From the NCBI GenBank assembly GCA_963560245.1, contig CAUWNS010000006.1:27780-91779 (forward strand): a stretch of DNA of 64,000 bases, written 5' to 3'. The DNA comes from Pseudoruminococcus_B sp937901805. GTDB taxonomy: Bacteria; Bacillota; Clostridia; Oscillospirales; Ruminococcaceae. The position numbers were made by a program, and so were the translations under genes. This document shows positions 18,341 to 26,752 of the stretch, one piece after another. Below the pieces are notes generated by a model. That model was not told where the DNA came from. It saw nothing but the letters and a program-made list of their open reading frames with translations, and ran no database searches. Within the stretch, counting starts at the first letter, position 1; each line of letters begins with the position of its first letter.

Positions 18341-18880
18341 TGTCTGTTTTAAAACAAATTCCACAAGCTTTGTGTGAAATTTTCCACACTATCTTTATAC
18401 TTTCCCCAAAAGCCCTTCATAAATTCCACAATTGAGCGCTAGATGTATTCTATACAAAGACAGTTTTCAAAAATTGTCTTTGTATTCTTCCAGCTTCTTC
18501 CTGACAGAACAGGCTGTCGGAAATCCCCCATTCCCCTCTGGATTAATTTCAATAATAAAGCGCCTTCTTCCGTCACCTTGGCGGAGAAAGGCGCTTCTCA
18601 GCGCGGACAACCGATAGGCTGGAAGCTATTGTTTAAAAATAAAAGGAAGCATCATCTTAATGGTACCAATCAAAACAGATAAAACACTGTCATTTTGTGT
18701 CTTTCAAATAGAGCGCAACGATCCGTGTACACAATAAGATTTTATTTTTCGCTCATTTCCACACTGAGCGTAGTTCCAAAAAGAGAAGCATGCCTAACGC
18801 AGAGATTCTGACTCCACCACGGAGAGAACATAACATACTTATTCTCGACATAATGAAACCCGGATTTCCATAACTTCTTT
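18341..18880. other. Non-coding, AT-rich stretch of about 540 bases
   Basis: No supported gene. One long imperfect hairpin is visible at about 18558-18597 (AAGCGCCTT and AAGGCGCTT at its ends, with a second inner stem), possibly a terminator or an RNA structure without a clear partner gene. Base composition becomes more AT-rich toward 18,700-19,560. Confidence 0.5.
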
Positions 18881-19556
18881 CTATTGATTTATGAACCGAC
18901 CAATCAATTCCCGATGATAAGTTTTCGTATCATGTACAAATACTCGTCCCTCTTGCACGAAAGAAACATGCGGTGTATCTACATTGAGAATTTCATTTAG
19001 TATGGTTAGTATGGTTAACAGTTCTTCATAAATTACGAGTTGTTTTCCTGTTGGAAAATTATTTGCTTTTTATAATACACAATAATCTATGAAAAAATTT
19101 TCATCTTCCGGTAAAATAATCTTCTCTATCTCATTCGGGTATAAATATCCTGAAGCTAAAAGAATAGGAGGAAATTTCTTTTGTAAATTTATTTTCAGCA
19201 AACAATCTTGATTTCTTTCTACCTCTGCATACATTACTTAATTCTACTGAAAATCGGCCCAAATCTTTAAGAAGCAAGGCATATAGCGCACGGAAAATCA
19301 ATTTATTTTCAATACTGTCTTTTTTAGAAAGGTATGTTGCCGTTCGTTTTATAACGCTCTCTTTCCAATCATCAATGTATTTTGCATAGATATCTTTCTT
19401 TTTGCCGACATAATCCCGAATATCATAATAGTAGAACCACTCTTTATAATGATCTTCATAGAGTTTCATGAGTTTCTGTTTTCTTTTTTTCCATAACGAA
19501 ATACTCCCTTCTATCAATCTATTTTTATGATACAGTCTTATTTTATCATTTTTCAT
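18881..19556 (-). pseudogene. Unrecognised AT-rich gene broken by a frameshift and a nonsense codon
   Basis: Reading starts at ATG 19556 (MKNDKIRLYHKNRLIEGSIS) and looks protein-like for about 108 codons. Near 19226 the natural sequence switches frame to YAEVERNQDCLLKINLQKKF and continues with PPILLASGYLYPNEIEKI. It meets TAA at 19072-19070, then resumes in the same frame as NNFPTGKQLVIYEELLTIL and ends at TAG 18883-18881. Deleting one base and changing one codon restores about 225 codons. I do not recognise the family. The AT-rich composition differs from its neighbours and suggests acquisition by transfer. Confidence 0.6.
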
Positions 19557-19636
19557 GTTCCCATCAATATGTTATGAAAAATGAGAGAATTGGGGTTCAT
19601 GAGTCCGAAAGTAAATGGGGACAAAGCCCTCTTTTC

Positions 19637-19665
19637 TTGCCTGAAAAAGAAAATTATGCTATGAT
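19637..19665 (+). promoter_or_regulatory. Predicted sigma-A promoter of the CDF transporter
   Basis: TTGCCT (19637-19642) and TATGAT (19660-19665) have a 17-base spacer, about 40 bases before the ATG at 19705. Confidence 0.6.
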
Positions 19666-19704
19666 TATCAGAATTCTATAGATGAAAAAGAGGGTTCTCA
19701 AAAG

Positions 19705-20886
19705 ATGACTGATTTTCTGATGCGGAGATTGATCAAAAACTATGACGACACTCAGGATCCGGCAGTACGCACCCGTTACGGTATGGTAAGCGGAATCGTA
19801 GGGATTGTCGTCAATCTGATTTTATTTGCCGGGAAAGGGATTGTGGGATTGCTCAGCGCCAGCGTCTCCATTATAGCGGACGCAATCAACAACCTTTCGG
19901 ACGCGGGGAGTTCCATTATTACCCTGCTGGGATTCAAAATCGCTTCCAAACCCGCTGACAAAGATCACCCTTTCGGACATGGACGTTCGGAATATATCGC
20001 CGGGCTGATCATCGCCTTTTTGATTTTACTGCTTGGCGTGGAACTTGGAAAATCCTCCATTGACAAGATCCTCCACCCGCAGGCAGTCGATGCAACCGCT
20101 GTCACCATTGTGATTCTGGCTGCCAGTATCCTGTTCAAAATCTGGCTGTGCCTGTTTAACCGCAAACTCGGCAAACGGATCGATTCCTCTACTATTCTTG
20201 CCACTTCCCAGGACAGCCTCAACGATGTTGTTGCGACCTCCGGCGTACTGCTTTCCACAATCATTTCCATGCTTACCCCGCTGGAGCTGGATGGATATAT
20301 GGGAATTTTGGTCGCATTGTTTATTTTAAAATCCGGGATTGACGTGGTACGCGATACGCTCAACCCTCTGCTTGGGGAAGCGCCTGATTCTGCGCTGATT
20401 ACTCAGATTTCCAAAGAACTGCTCTCCTATGAGGGGGTAATCGGCATTCATGATCTGGTTGTCCACAATTACGGCCCCGGACGGATTTTTGCAACCGTGC
20501 ATGTAGAGGTGGATTCCTCTGTGAACATCCTTATCAGCCACGATCTTGTAGATAACATTGAGCGGGATTTTGCCGAAAAACACGGAATACAGCTGGTAGG
20601 GCACCTCGATCCGATAGTAATGGATGACGAAACGGTAAACTCCCTGCATAAGCTTACCATGGAATGTGTCAAGCAAATCAGCCCTTCCCTGAGCATTCAC
20701 GATTTCCGCGTCGTGGTGGGTGAAACCCATACGAATTTGATCTTTGATATTATGGTCCCCATTGAGTTTTCCATTTCCAACCGGGATCTCTGCCAGAAAA
20801 TTGAACAGGCAATTAAGGCAAAAGACCAAAAACTTTTCACTGTGATTACTGTGGATCGTGGATATACGGTAGATTACCACAAATAA
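19705..20886 (+). CDS. Cation diffusion facilitator family transporter
   Basis: This 393-residue CDF transporter exports divalent cations such as zinc, iron or manganese by proton antiport. Helix 2 holds SIIADAINNLSDAGSS, with the first metal-binding Asp pair. DKDHPFGHGRSEY follows near 95. Helix 5 holds the second site (ATSQDSLNDVVATSG, near 175). A cytoplasmic domain from about 215 carries HDLVVHNYGPG, VEVDSS and GHLDPI. It is about 90 residues longer than the short CDFs and fits the MamB/YdfM-type subgroup with an extended tail. It stands alone with its own promoter. Confidence 0.92.
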   Translation: MTDFLMRRLIKNYDDTQDPAVRTRYGMVSGIVGIVVNLILFAGKGIVGLLSASVSIIADAINNLSDAGSSIITLLGFKIASKPADKDHPFGHGRSEYIAGLIIAFLILLLGVELGKSSIDKILHPQAVDATAVTIVILAASILFKIWLCLFNRKLGKRIDSSTILATSQDSLNDVVATSGVLLSTIISMLTPLELDGYMGILVALFILKSGIDVVRDTLNPLLGEAPDSALITQISKELLSYEGVIGIHDLVVHNYGPGRIFATVHVEVDSSVNILISHDLVDNIERDFAEKHGIQLVGHLDPIVMDDETVNSLHKLTMECVKQISPSLSIHDFRVVVGETHTNLIFDIMVPIEFSISNRDLCQKIEQAIKAKDQKLFTVITVDRGYTVDYHK

Positions 20887-21221
20887 CCATATCAAAACTG
20901 GAAAATCAAGGATAAGTTTAATTCCAAAAGGGATATTTATAAATAAATTATACAAATAGTTTGCAAAGTATCCAATCATTGGTTCTCTGCTTATCTCTGC
21001 TTATCTCTGTTTTTCTCTGTATTCCCTGAAGATTTTTTCGGCAAATGACAGAAGTCACTTCTTTTCGCAATCCCTTGGATCTGATACTCTATGTATTGGT
21101 TTTGTCTCTATTCCTAGTCTATCCGCTGGTTTTGACTGTACTCTACTGCTGTGACTGCAAACCGGAAAACCGAATTGCCCTGCAATCTTTCCCCTAAATG
21201 GCGCAGGCAAAGAAAAACAGA
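20887..21221. other. Gap of 335 bases with a short tandem repeat
   Basis: No gene is supported. At 20981-21020 four near-copies of a 10-base unit (TTATCTCTGC and variants) follow each other. The rest is AT-rich. Confidence 0.5.
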
Positions 21222-21256
21222 AAAAAAGCAGGCTTGTAAAACAAGCCTGCTTTTTT
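21222..21256 (-). terminator. Terminator of the RNase P RNA gene
   Basis: AAAAAAGCAGGCTTGT pairs with ACAAGCCTGCTTTTTT, leaving only a few unpaired bases. On the minus strand it ends in a run of T directly after the 3' end of rnpB. Confidence 0.92.
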
Positions 21257-21259
21257 CAT

Positions 21260-21612
21260 CTGAGCAAATCTGTAAGCCGAGTTCTGTATTGGATGACAAT
21301 CTTTCTTGGCTGCCTGTTGCCAGTACAGCTCCAGCCACCTTGTCGAAAACGCGCCGAGCAGACGCTGCATGTTTTCTGTGCGGTGTTGCACCGGGTAGGG
21401 TTTACATGGCCGCATGGTCTCCCATGCGCCGGTGAGCTCTTACCTCGCCTTTCCATCCTTACCGTCCAATAGGACGGCGGTATCTCTCTGTTGCACTCGC
21501 CCTGAAGTCGCCTTCGGCGGCCGTTAGCCGCTGCCCTGCTCTATGGTGCTCGGACTTTCCTCAGACGCCGGCCTTTCGGCAATGGCGTCCGCTGCCATCT
21601 GGTTTACTCAGA
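21260..21612 (-). ncRNA. rnpB: RNase P RNA
   Basis: On the minus strand the conserved P4 segment GAGGAAAGTCCGAGCACC is near 21560, and the partner region ending in ACAGAACTCGGCTTACAG is near 21285. The P1 ends pair: CTGAGTAAA (21611-21603) with TTTGCTCAG (21270-21262). The GGTAAGAGCTCACCGG element and the P3-like GCCGGCGTC region are also recognisable. The length of about 350 bases fits the bacterial ribozyme that removes 5' leaders from pre-tRNA. Exact ends are set by P1 pairing, within a few bases. Confidence 0.93.
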
Positions 21613-21629
21613 AAAAGGCGAAACCGCCT
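21611..21629 (-). terminator. Short terminator after the TM2 gene, abutting rnpB
   Basis: AGGCG-GTTT-CGCCT followed by TTTTC on the minus strand, 18 bases after the TM2 stop codon. Its T tract touches the predicted 5' end of rnpB. Confidence 0.65.
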
Positions 21630-21646
21630 GGTTTCCATTTTGATTG

Positions 21647-22060
21647 TTACCGCATGAGCAGATACCCATGCCCATCGCGGTCGATGCTGCCCGTCAGAAG
21701 GAGAATCCCCTCGATCAGTCCCCAAATTGCCGAAACGAAGGACAAAATCCCGCACGACAACAGGGTGATCAGCAACTGTGCTACTGCCTTGCCCGTGTAG
21801 CCCAAATAGAAATTATGGACGCCCAGACTCCCGAGGAAAATCCCCAAAATTCCAGCGGCAATGGCAGATTTACTGGAATAAATCCAAGGAGCCTGTCCCC
21901 AGTTGAGATTATATCCACATTTGACACACACGCCCATATTCGGCGCCGTCGGAGTGGCACAGTTGGGGCAGAAATTTCTTCCGGCGCCAACGGGGACGCC
22001 GCAGTTGGTGCAGACATTGGCACCCGGGAGGAGCATTGCTCCACAATTCCTGCAATACAT
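21647..22060 (-). CDS. Zinc-ribbon plus TM2 domain membrane protein
   Basis: The 137-residue protein has three CxxC pairs in its first 50 residues (YCRNCG, CTNCG and CPNC, then CVKCG), forming zinc ribbons. A TM2 domain follows: KSAIAAGILGIFLGSLGVHNFYLGYTG, with the diagnostic GxHxFYLG turn between two helices, then a third hydrophobic segment. TM2 proteins are widespread, and their function is not established in bacteria. AAAGGAAG precedes ATG 22060. It has its own promoter, and rnpB follows it at once on the same strand. Confidence 0.9.
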   Translation of the reverse strand: MYCRNCGAMLLPGANVCTNCGVPVGAGRNFCPNCATPTAPNMGVCVKCGYNLNWGQAPWIYSSKSAIAAGILGIFLGSLGVHNFYLGYTGKAVAQLLITLLSCGILSFVSAIWGLIEGILLLTGSIDRDGHGYLLMR

Positions 22061-22124
22061 ATTCTTGATCCGCTTCCTTTACATTGGTAGGAGTATCTAT
22101 CCTGTGTTATGAGAAAGTAACTCT

Positions 22125-22153
22125 ATGATACCATAAGCGATTCCAAAACACAA
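22125..22153 (-). promoter_or_regulatory. Predicted sigma-A promoter of the TM2 gene
   Basis: On the minus strand, TTGTGT (22153-22148) and TATCAT (22130-22125) are spaced by 17 bases, about 65 bases before ATG 22060. Confidence 0.6.
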
Positions 22154-22231
22154 ACCATTGCAGGCGGATTTATAAAAAAATTTAATCTTTCTGTTTTCTT
22201 TATGATTCTGGAAATTACGTCTTTTTTGTAA

Positions 22232-22258
22232 TACTAAAAGTAAAATTTACTTTTAGTA
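22232..22258. repeat. Perfect 13-bp-arm palindrome made almost only of A and T
   Basis: TACTAAAAGTAAA and its exact complement flank one central base. It lies between the TM2 gene's promoter and the 3' end of the GNAT gene. It lacks the GC stem and T run of a normal terminator, so it may be an operator or a weak terminator. No regulator is adjacent. Confidence 0.7.
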
Positions 22259-22291
22259 ATTAAAGGCAGCCATTCCCTTTCCCTACAAACG

Positions 22292-22729
22292 CTATTTTAT
22301 CCGTTTTTTCATCATAATATGTGGGCATCCTTCATCCAGGAAGGTTTCGCCGAATTCCTCATAGCCAAGATGACGATAGAATTCCTTAGCACGGATTTGG
22401 GCGCCAAGCTGTGCCTCAGATCCTCCAAGGGACTGGATTTTGCGCTCCAACGCTTCCATAACTGCCCGGCCCGCTCCGGTTTTCCGCGCAGATTTGAGGA
22501 CGCAGACGCGGCCAATTTTATAGATGCCGTCCTGCTGTTCATGCGCGGGGAATGTCCGGCCGGTTGCAACAGGCTCTCCCTGTCCATTGTAAATGACAAC
22601 ATGATGTGCAACGGCATCAATATCATCCAATTCGTTTTCAAAGCCCTGCTCTTTGACAAAAACCGTATCCCGTATCATGGCCGCATCCTGAAAATCCCGG
22701 CTGTCTTTCACCCATTTTTCCTGTAACAT
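22292..22729 (-). CDS. GNAT family N-acetyltransferase (YjcF-like)
   Basis: This 145-residue acetyltransferase begins MLQEKWVKDSRDFQDAAMIR. The segment RDTVFVKEQGFENELDD matches the YjcF/ElaA-like subgroup. KIGRVCVLKSARKTGAGRAVMEALE at about 80-105 is the acetyl-CoA pyrophosphate loop (the R/Q-x-x-G-x-G/A pattern is visible as RKTGAG). FYRHLGYEEFGETF is the usual C-terminal strand. AAAGGAG precedes ATG 22729. The substrate is unknown. It is probably monocistronic. Confidence 0.88.
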   Translation of the reverse strand: MLQEKWVKDSRDFQDAAMIRDTVFVKEQGFENELDDIDAVAHHVVIYNGQGEPVATGRTFPAHEQQDGIYKIGRVCVLKSARKTGAGRAVMEALERKIQSLGGSEAQLGAQIRAKEFYRHLGYEEFGETFLDEGCPHIMMKKRIK

Positions 22730-22795
22730 CCCAATATCTCCTTTACTCCGGTATGCTTTATACTATACCATACCGGGTAAAAAGCGTCTACTCCG

Positions 22796-23053
22796 CTACA
22801 GGCCCAAAATCAGATTGGCGGCAAGCAGGGAGATAACCCCCGGGATACCATAGAGTGCAGAAAACGCCGCTGTATATCCATTTGCAGCCAGGGTAACCCC
22901 CGTATACTGGGAGGTGAGCCCTATCACCAGCAGCGACAGGCAGCCGGAGACCATCACGGAGACCGCCGTGCGGACAGGGTGCTGCGTCGCGCTGAGCAGC
23001 CGGATGGCTGCAAGTGCGGACAGAACCAAAAACAGGATAATCCACAAATTCAT
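22796..23053 (-). CDS. bofA: BofA family pro-sigma-K processing inhibitor
   Basis: This 84-residue protein with two or three hydrophobic segments ends LYGIPGVISLLAANLILGL, the conserved BofA signature. In Bacillus, BofA sits in the forespore outer membrane and holds back the protease SpoIVFB until pro-sigma-K should be cut. ATG 23053 is preceded by AAGGGG, which decides the start. It lies 13 bases after the DUF2508 (yaaL) gene, the same pair as in Bacillus, where recR precedes; recR is absent here. It indicates a sporulating lineage. Confidence 0.9.
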   Translation of the reverse strand: MNLWIILFLVLSALAAIRLLSATQHPVRTAVSVMVSGCLSLLVIGLTSQYTGVTLAANGYTAAFSALYGIPGVISLLAANLILGL

Positions 23054-23066
23054 GAAAACAGCCCCT

Positions 23067-23363
23067 TCATTCTTTTTCAAAATCAATGCTGTACAAAACA
23101 CTTCCGGTAATATTTTCTTTTCTGGCGCGTTCAATTAAATGCCGCATACGTGCTTGCAGGGCCTTCATATCATAGATATCGGCCTCCACAAGATCGCTGT
23201 CATTTTCCATATTAAAACGTGTTTCCGCATTCTTTATCTGCTGCATGACCTCTGCAAGTTCATCGAGCACGCCGCTGCGTTTCGGTTTGTCTACAAATCC
23301 AATCTGTGTGAGCGCCACCCGGCATTTTGCTTTCAGCGATTTGAAAAGTACTGCGTTCTCCAT
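23067..23363 (-). CDS. DUF2508 (YaaL-like) protein
   Basis: This 98-residue acidic, helical protein has the pattern LDELAEVMQQIKNAETRFN followed by EADIYDMKALQARMRHLIERA, matching the YaaL family found next to bofA in Firmicutes. No biochemical role is known. ATG 23363 follows GGAAAGGA at a suitable distance. It is the first gene of a two-gene unit with bofA; the 13-base gap suggests cotranscription. Confidence 0.85.
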   Translation of the reverse strand: MENAVLFKSLKAKCRVALTQIGFVDKPKRSGVLDELAEVMQQIKNAETRFNMENDSDLVEADIYDMKALQARMRHLIERARKENITGSVLYSIDFEKE

Positions 23364-23752
23364 ACGGTTCCCATCCTTTCCCACAGCAGATTTTCGTCTT
23401 GTATCCGTGCTCTGCTGTTTCATTTCTATGATACAAGCATGGGACATTATACCCGCTTTTATACCAACTCATTTGGGAAAAATACCCATTTTCGTTAAAT
23501 TTCCCGGCAAACATGAATTGAAATAGAATATCAAACAAAACCACGAACAGAGACGCCGCAATGTCAAAGCCTTTTTCTTATCTGAATGAACAGTATTGTC
23601 CCCTCCTTGGAAAGAATGTCGCTGTCAAAACCCAATTCCGGGATTCGGGCAGGACGGACACTTGCCTATACCGAAGCCAGCGCCAGGAAGACCGCGGGCG
23701 CTGGCTGATCCACCGGAAAAGTATGGTACAAACCTGATGAAAAACTGCATAC
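23364..23752. other. Gap of about 390 bases upstream of yaaL-bofA
   Basis: No gene is supported. A GC-rich hairpin (CAGCGCC and GGGCGCTG) is visible at about 23684-23706. The part near 23440-23530 is AT-rich and probably holds the yaaL promoter. Confidence 0.45.
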
Positions 23753-23787
23753 AAAAAACACACAGGGGAATTGCCCTGTGTGTTTTT
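23753..23787 (-). terminator. Terminator of rnr
   Basis: ACACACAGGG pairs with CCCTGTGTGT and is followed on the minus strand by TTTTTTGT, ten bases after the rnr stop codon. Confidence 0.9.
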
Positions 23788-23796
23788 GCACCGTAT

Positions 23797-25908
23797 CTAT
23801 CGTCCAAGATGCTCCACTAAGGCAAAATCAATATGGCCTGCGGATACATCCGCAGCCAGGACTTTGATCTTCACCCGGTCTCCTATGCGGAATCGTTCCC
23901 CTGTAATGATGTTCACATATTCGATTTGGGAATCCGTATCGTAGGAGCCTTCCGGGAGGTTTTCAATCCGGATAAGACCTTCCACGGTATTGTCCATCTC
24001 CGCATACAGTCCGTGGGGAGCAACGGAAGAAATGGTCGCTTCAAACTCCTCGCCCAGGTGAGAGAGGATATATTCCGCTTTATAGCAGTCCTCACAGCCG
24101 CGCTCCGTATCCATCGCTGCGAGTTCCCGTTCGCTGGAATGCTGGGCAGAAGCCGCTGCAAAATTTTGATACCGCTTTTTGATTTTTTCTGCCGGAACAC
24201 CTGCCGCCAGATCGCTTAAAATCCGATGAATGGTCAAATCCGGATATCTCCGTATCGGGGAGGTAAAATGTGCATAATTATCCAACACCAGGCCAAAATG
24301 ACCGATATTGGCATCGCTGTACTTTGCCTTTGCCATGGATCTCAGGAGCTGATGGTTGACAATCCGGGCATATGGGGTTTCCTTCGCCCCGGCAAGAATC
24401 GCAGCCAATTCCGTATGGCTGCATTCCCCCGCACGAAGACGGTATACTGGGAGATTCAAAGCCGTCAGCGTTTCGGCCAGCGACTTTGCCTTATCCATAC
24501 TGGGTTTTTCGTGGACGCGGTAGACAAAAGGAATCCCCTGCTCCATTGCATAGGTTGCCGCCGCTTCATTGGCGCAGAGCATAAATTCCTCAATCATCTT
24601 TTCTGAACGTCCGCGCTCACGGGGTAAAACATCAACTGCCTTCCCCTCTTCGTCGATCACAATTTTGGATTCTGTGCTTTCCAAATTCAGGCTCCCGCGG
24701 GCAAACCGGCTGGTTTCCAGTTTGGTTGCCAGTTCATCCATCAGGGCCATTTCCTCAAACAGGCCGGCATATTTCCCTTTCAGCAGGTCATCGGCCTGTC
24801 CATCCAAGATTCGGTTAACTTCCGAATACACGCCTTTGACCCGGGAGCAGATAACCGATTTGCAAAAGCGGTATCCCTGCATCCTGCCCTCAGCATCCAG
24901 ATCCACAAAGCAGGAAAATGTAAGCCTGTCTTCCGCCGGATTGAGAGAACAGATCCCGTTGGAAAGCTGTACAGGCAGCATGGGAACTACTGACTGCGCA
25001 TAATAGACGGAGGTTCCCCTTTCAAAAGCCTCGTTGTCCAGCGGGCTTTTTGCGGTCACATAGTGGGAGACATCTGCAATATGCACTCCCAGCAGATATC
25101 CCGTCTTGGTGCGGGAAATAGAGACAGCGTCGTCCAAATCCTTGCTGTCGCTGGAATCAATGGTGAAAATGGGAAGATTCCGCAAATCTTCCCGGCCGGC
25201 ATATTCGCTTTGAGGAACACCGGCTTTTTCGATCAGCTGAGCCTGCGCCAATACTTCTGAAGGAAATTCTTCTTCCACATGGTTAAATGCCAGAATGGAT
25301 TTACAGCAGACTTTGGCGAGACTGGAATTTCCAAAGACCTCTATAATCTCCGCCCGGTGGTCACTGTGGTGCTCTCCCCGTTTGACAAGGCGCGCCATGA
25401 CTTTATCGCCTTCCCGGGCATCCAGGGTATGCTTTTTGCCTACGCGGACCGGAAAGCGAATCGAACGATCCGGTTCCACTGTACAGATTTCACCATCCCG
25501 GTGAAACACCCCGGTAAAGCCCGCTTCATTCTGAACAACAATGGAAACCACCCGTCCCGCATCAGAGGAGCGCTGCGTTGGTTCCAGTTTGACAAGGACC
25601 GTATCCCCCGGCATGGCGCCAAGCAGGTATTTTCCCGGCAGGAATACCTCCCCTTCTTTTTCCAGCAGTTTGGCAAAACCGAAAGTTCCGTTGACCCGGC
25701 TAATTACCGCTTTTTCAAACGAGGTATATTCTGTCAGGCAATATCTCCCCTGATAACAGACAACTTCTCCCGAAGAAATCAGGGAATTCAGTATTTTCAA
25801 AAGCTGTGCCTGTGAAACACGCTTCCCTCCCAATTTCTTTTTCAGTTCCTTAAAGGAAAGCGGCGCCTTTTTATTCCGGCGCAAAATCTGCATAATTTTT
25901 TCTTTCAT
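23797..25908 (-). CDS. rnr: Ribonuclease R
   Basis: This 703-residue processive 3'-to-5' exoribonuclease can digest structured RNA. Order: an N-terminal winged-helix segment (MKEKIMQILRRNKKAPLSF), two cold-shock-like domains (RVNGTFGFAKLL near 75), the RNB catalytic domain and a C-terminal S1 domain ending at LVEHLGR. FTIDSSDSKDLDDAVSIS, near 255, carries the catalytic aspartates. ATG 25908 is chosen because GAAGGG precedes it; an upstream ATG adds 13 unlikely residues. Downstream of secG, as in many Firmicutes, although smpB, usually next, is missing here. Confidence 0.95.
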   Translation of the reverse strand: MKEKIMQILRRNKKAPLSFKELKKKLGGKRVSQAQLLKILNSLISSGEVVCYQGRYCLTEYTSFEKAVISRVNGTFGFAKLLEKEGEVFLPGKYLLGAMPGDTVLVKLEPTQRSSDAGRVVSIVVQNEAGFTGVFHRDGEICTVEPDRSIRFPVRVGKKHTLDAREGDKVMARLVKRGEHHSDHRAEIIEVFGNSSLAKVCCKSILAFNHVEEEFPSEVLAQAQLIEKAGVPQSEYAGREDLRNLPIFTIDSSDSKDLDDAVSISRTKTGYLLGVHIADVSHYVTAKSPLDNEAFERGTSVYYAQSVVPMLPVQLSNGICSLNPAEDRLTFSCFVDLDAEGRMQGYRFCKSVICSRVKGVYSEVNRILDGQADDLLKGKYAGLFEEMALMDELATKLETSRFARGSLNLESTESKIVIDEEGKAVDVLPRERGRSEKMIEEFMLCANEAAATYAMEQGIPFVYRVHEKPSMDKAKSLAETLTALNLPVYRLRAGECSHTELAAILAGAKETPYARIVNHQLLRSMAKAKYSDANIGHFGLVLDNYAHFTSPIRRYPDLTIHRILSDLAAGVPAEKIKKRYQNFAAASAQHSSERELAAMDTERGCEDCYKAEYILSHLGEEFEATISSVAPHGLYAEMDNTVEGLIRIENLPEGSYDTDSQIEYVNIITGERFRIGDRVKIKVLAADVSAGHIDFALVEHLGR

Positions 25909-26005
25909 CCATAACCCTTCTTTCTTTACCATAGTTATTGTATCCACTCTCTATCATACCATTGAGAAAAACCTGAAAAATCAATGAAAATTTTCAGCAT
26001 AAAAA

Positions 26006-26034
26006 CACAAAAACCCTGCGTACAACGCAGGGCC
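26006..26034 (-). terminator. Terminator between secG and rnr
   Basis: CCCTGCGT pairs with ACGCAGGG and ends in TTTTTGTG on the minus strand, 33 bases after secG. It implies partial separation of secG and rnr transcription. Confidence 0.85.
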
Positions 26035-26066
26035 TTTGAGAGCAACACATAAACTTTTCCAAATTC

Positions 26067-26324
26067 TCATTTAAAGAACACAGAGACAATATTGACTGCA
26101 ATGGTAAGGACGAACAAAACCACTGCAAGGATTTTTGTCCAGCGAGCCAAAATTGCATCAATGGTTCTTCCGGAGTTTTTGCTGAAATAAGAATCGGAGC
26201 TGTCCCCTCCGGTAACTGCGTTCATACCCTGCTCACTGCGGTTGGACTGCATTGCCACGATAATAATGAGCAGCACGCAAGTGATAATCATTAAAATGCC
26301 GCTTACAATTTCCCAAACGTTCAA
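26067..26324 (-). CDS. secG: Preprotein translocase subunit SecG
   Basis: This 85-residue protein has two membrane helices (WEIVSGILMIITCVLLII and ILAVVLFVLTIAVNIV) and the SecG link segment MQSNRSEQGMNAVTGG between them. It is the accessory subunit of the SecYEG channel. I place the start at TTG 26324 (LNVWEIV), because a strong GGAGGTG sits 7 bases before it. The ATG just upstream (26339) overlaps that ribosome site itself and would give an odd N-terminus. Confidence 0.92.
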   Translation of the reverse strand: MNVWEIVSGILMIITCVLLIIIVAMQSNRSEQGMNAVTGGDSSDSYFSKNSGRTIDAILARWTKILAVVLFVLTIAVNIVSVFFK

Positions 26325-26364
26325 AACTGGCACCTCCATCAGTATGTGTAAAAACACTTTTTTT

Positions 26365-26393
26365 AGTTTATCATAACCAGAAGGGTTTTGCAA
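26365..26393 (-). promoter_or_regulatory. Predicted sigma-A promoter of secG
   Basis: On the minus strand, TTGCAA (26393-26388) and TAAACT (26370-26365) are spaced by 17 bases, about 40 bases before TTG 26324. Confidence 0.55.
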
Positions 26394-26466
26394 CTCCCTT
26401 TGTGTAAAATATTGGACAATCCCTTTTCATGTATAGACAGAAAAGAACCCGGGGATACTAAATTTG

Positions 26467-26560
26467 ACATTACGGACCTCTTATTCCATGTTTGGCTGCG
26501 TTTGTCAGGTTCTTGTAATGTCCGCACCGAACCGGAATATTCCGGTTCGGTGCTTTTCTT
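26467..26560 (+). ncRNA. Candidate structured small RNA with its own terminator
   Basis: In a gene-free gap, GACATTAC-GGACCT (26467-26480) pairs with AGGTTC-TT-GTAATGTC (26508-26523) around a 27-base loop. Directly after comes a perfect 30-base palindrome (26525-26554, GCACCGAACCGGAAT and its complement), followed by TTTTCTT, so transcription would be rightward. I see no matching known RNA family (not 6S, SRP, tmRNA or a known riboswitch by eye) and only a weak promoter near 26412. No rightward gene follows within 8 kb. The palindrome is certain; the RNA is an inference. Confidence 0.4.
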
Positions 26561-26711
26561 ATGCTCCTCCATCCTGCGCGGCGCTGGGGAAAGCCGGCGT
26601 CTCCTTTGCAAGCATGATCATCCTAATAAGATCTGCTTTTGTAAGCGCCTAAAAGCCATGCGTTTTGTTTTCAGCCGAACCGTTTCCTGACTCACCCTTC
26701 TTTTTCAAAAC

Positions 26712-26739
26712 AAAAAGCGCCGCATGGGAATGCGGCGCC
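26712..26739 (-). terminator. Terminator of the DUF1858 gene
   Basis: GCGCCGCAT pairs with ATGCGGCGC around a GGGA loop, ending in TTTTTG on the minus strand, 13 bases after the stop. Confidence 0.9.
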
Positions 26740-26752
26740 CCTGAATACCAGG

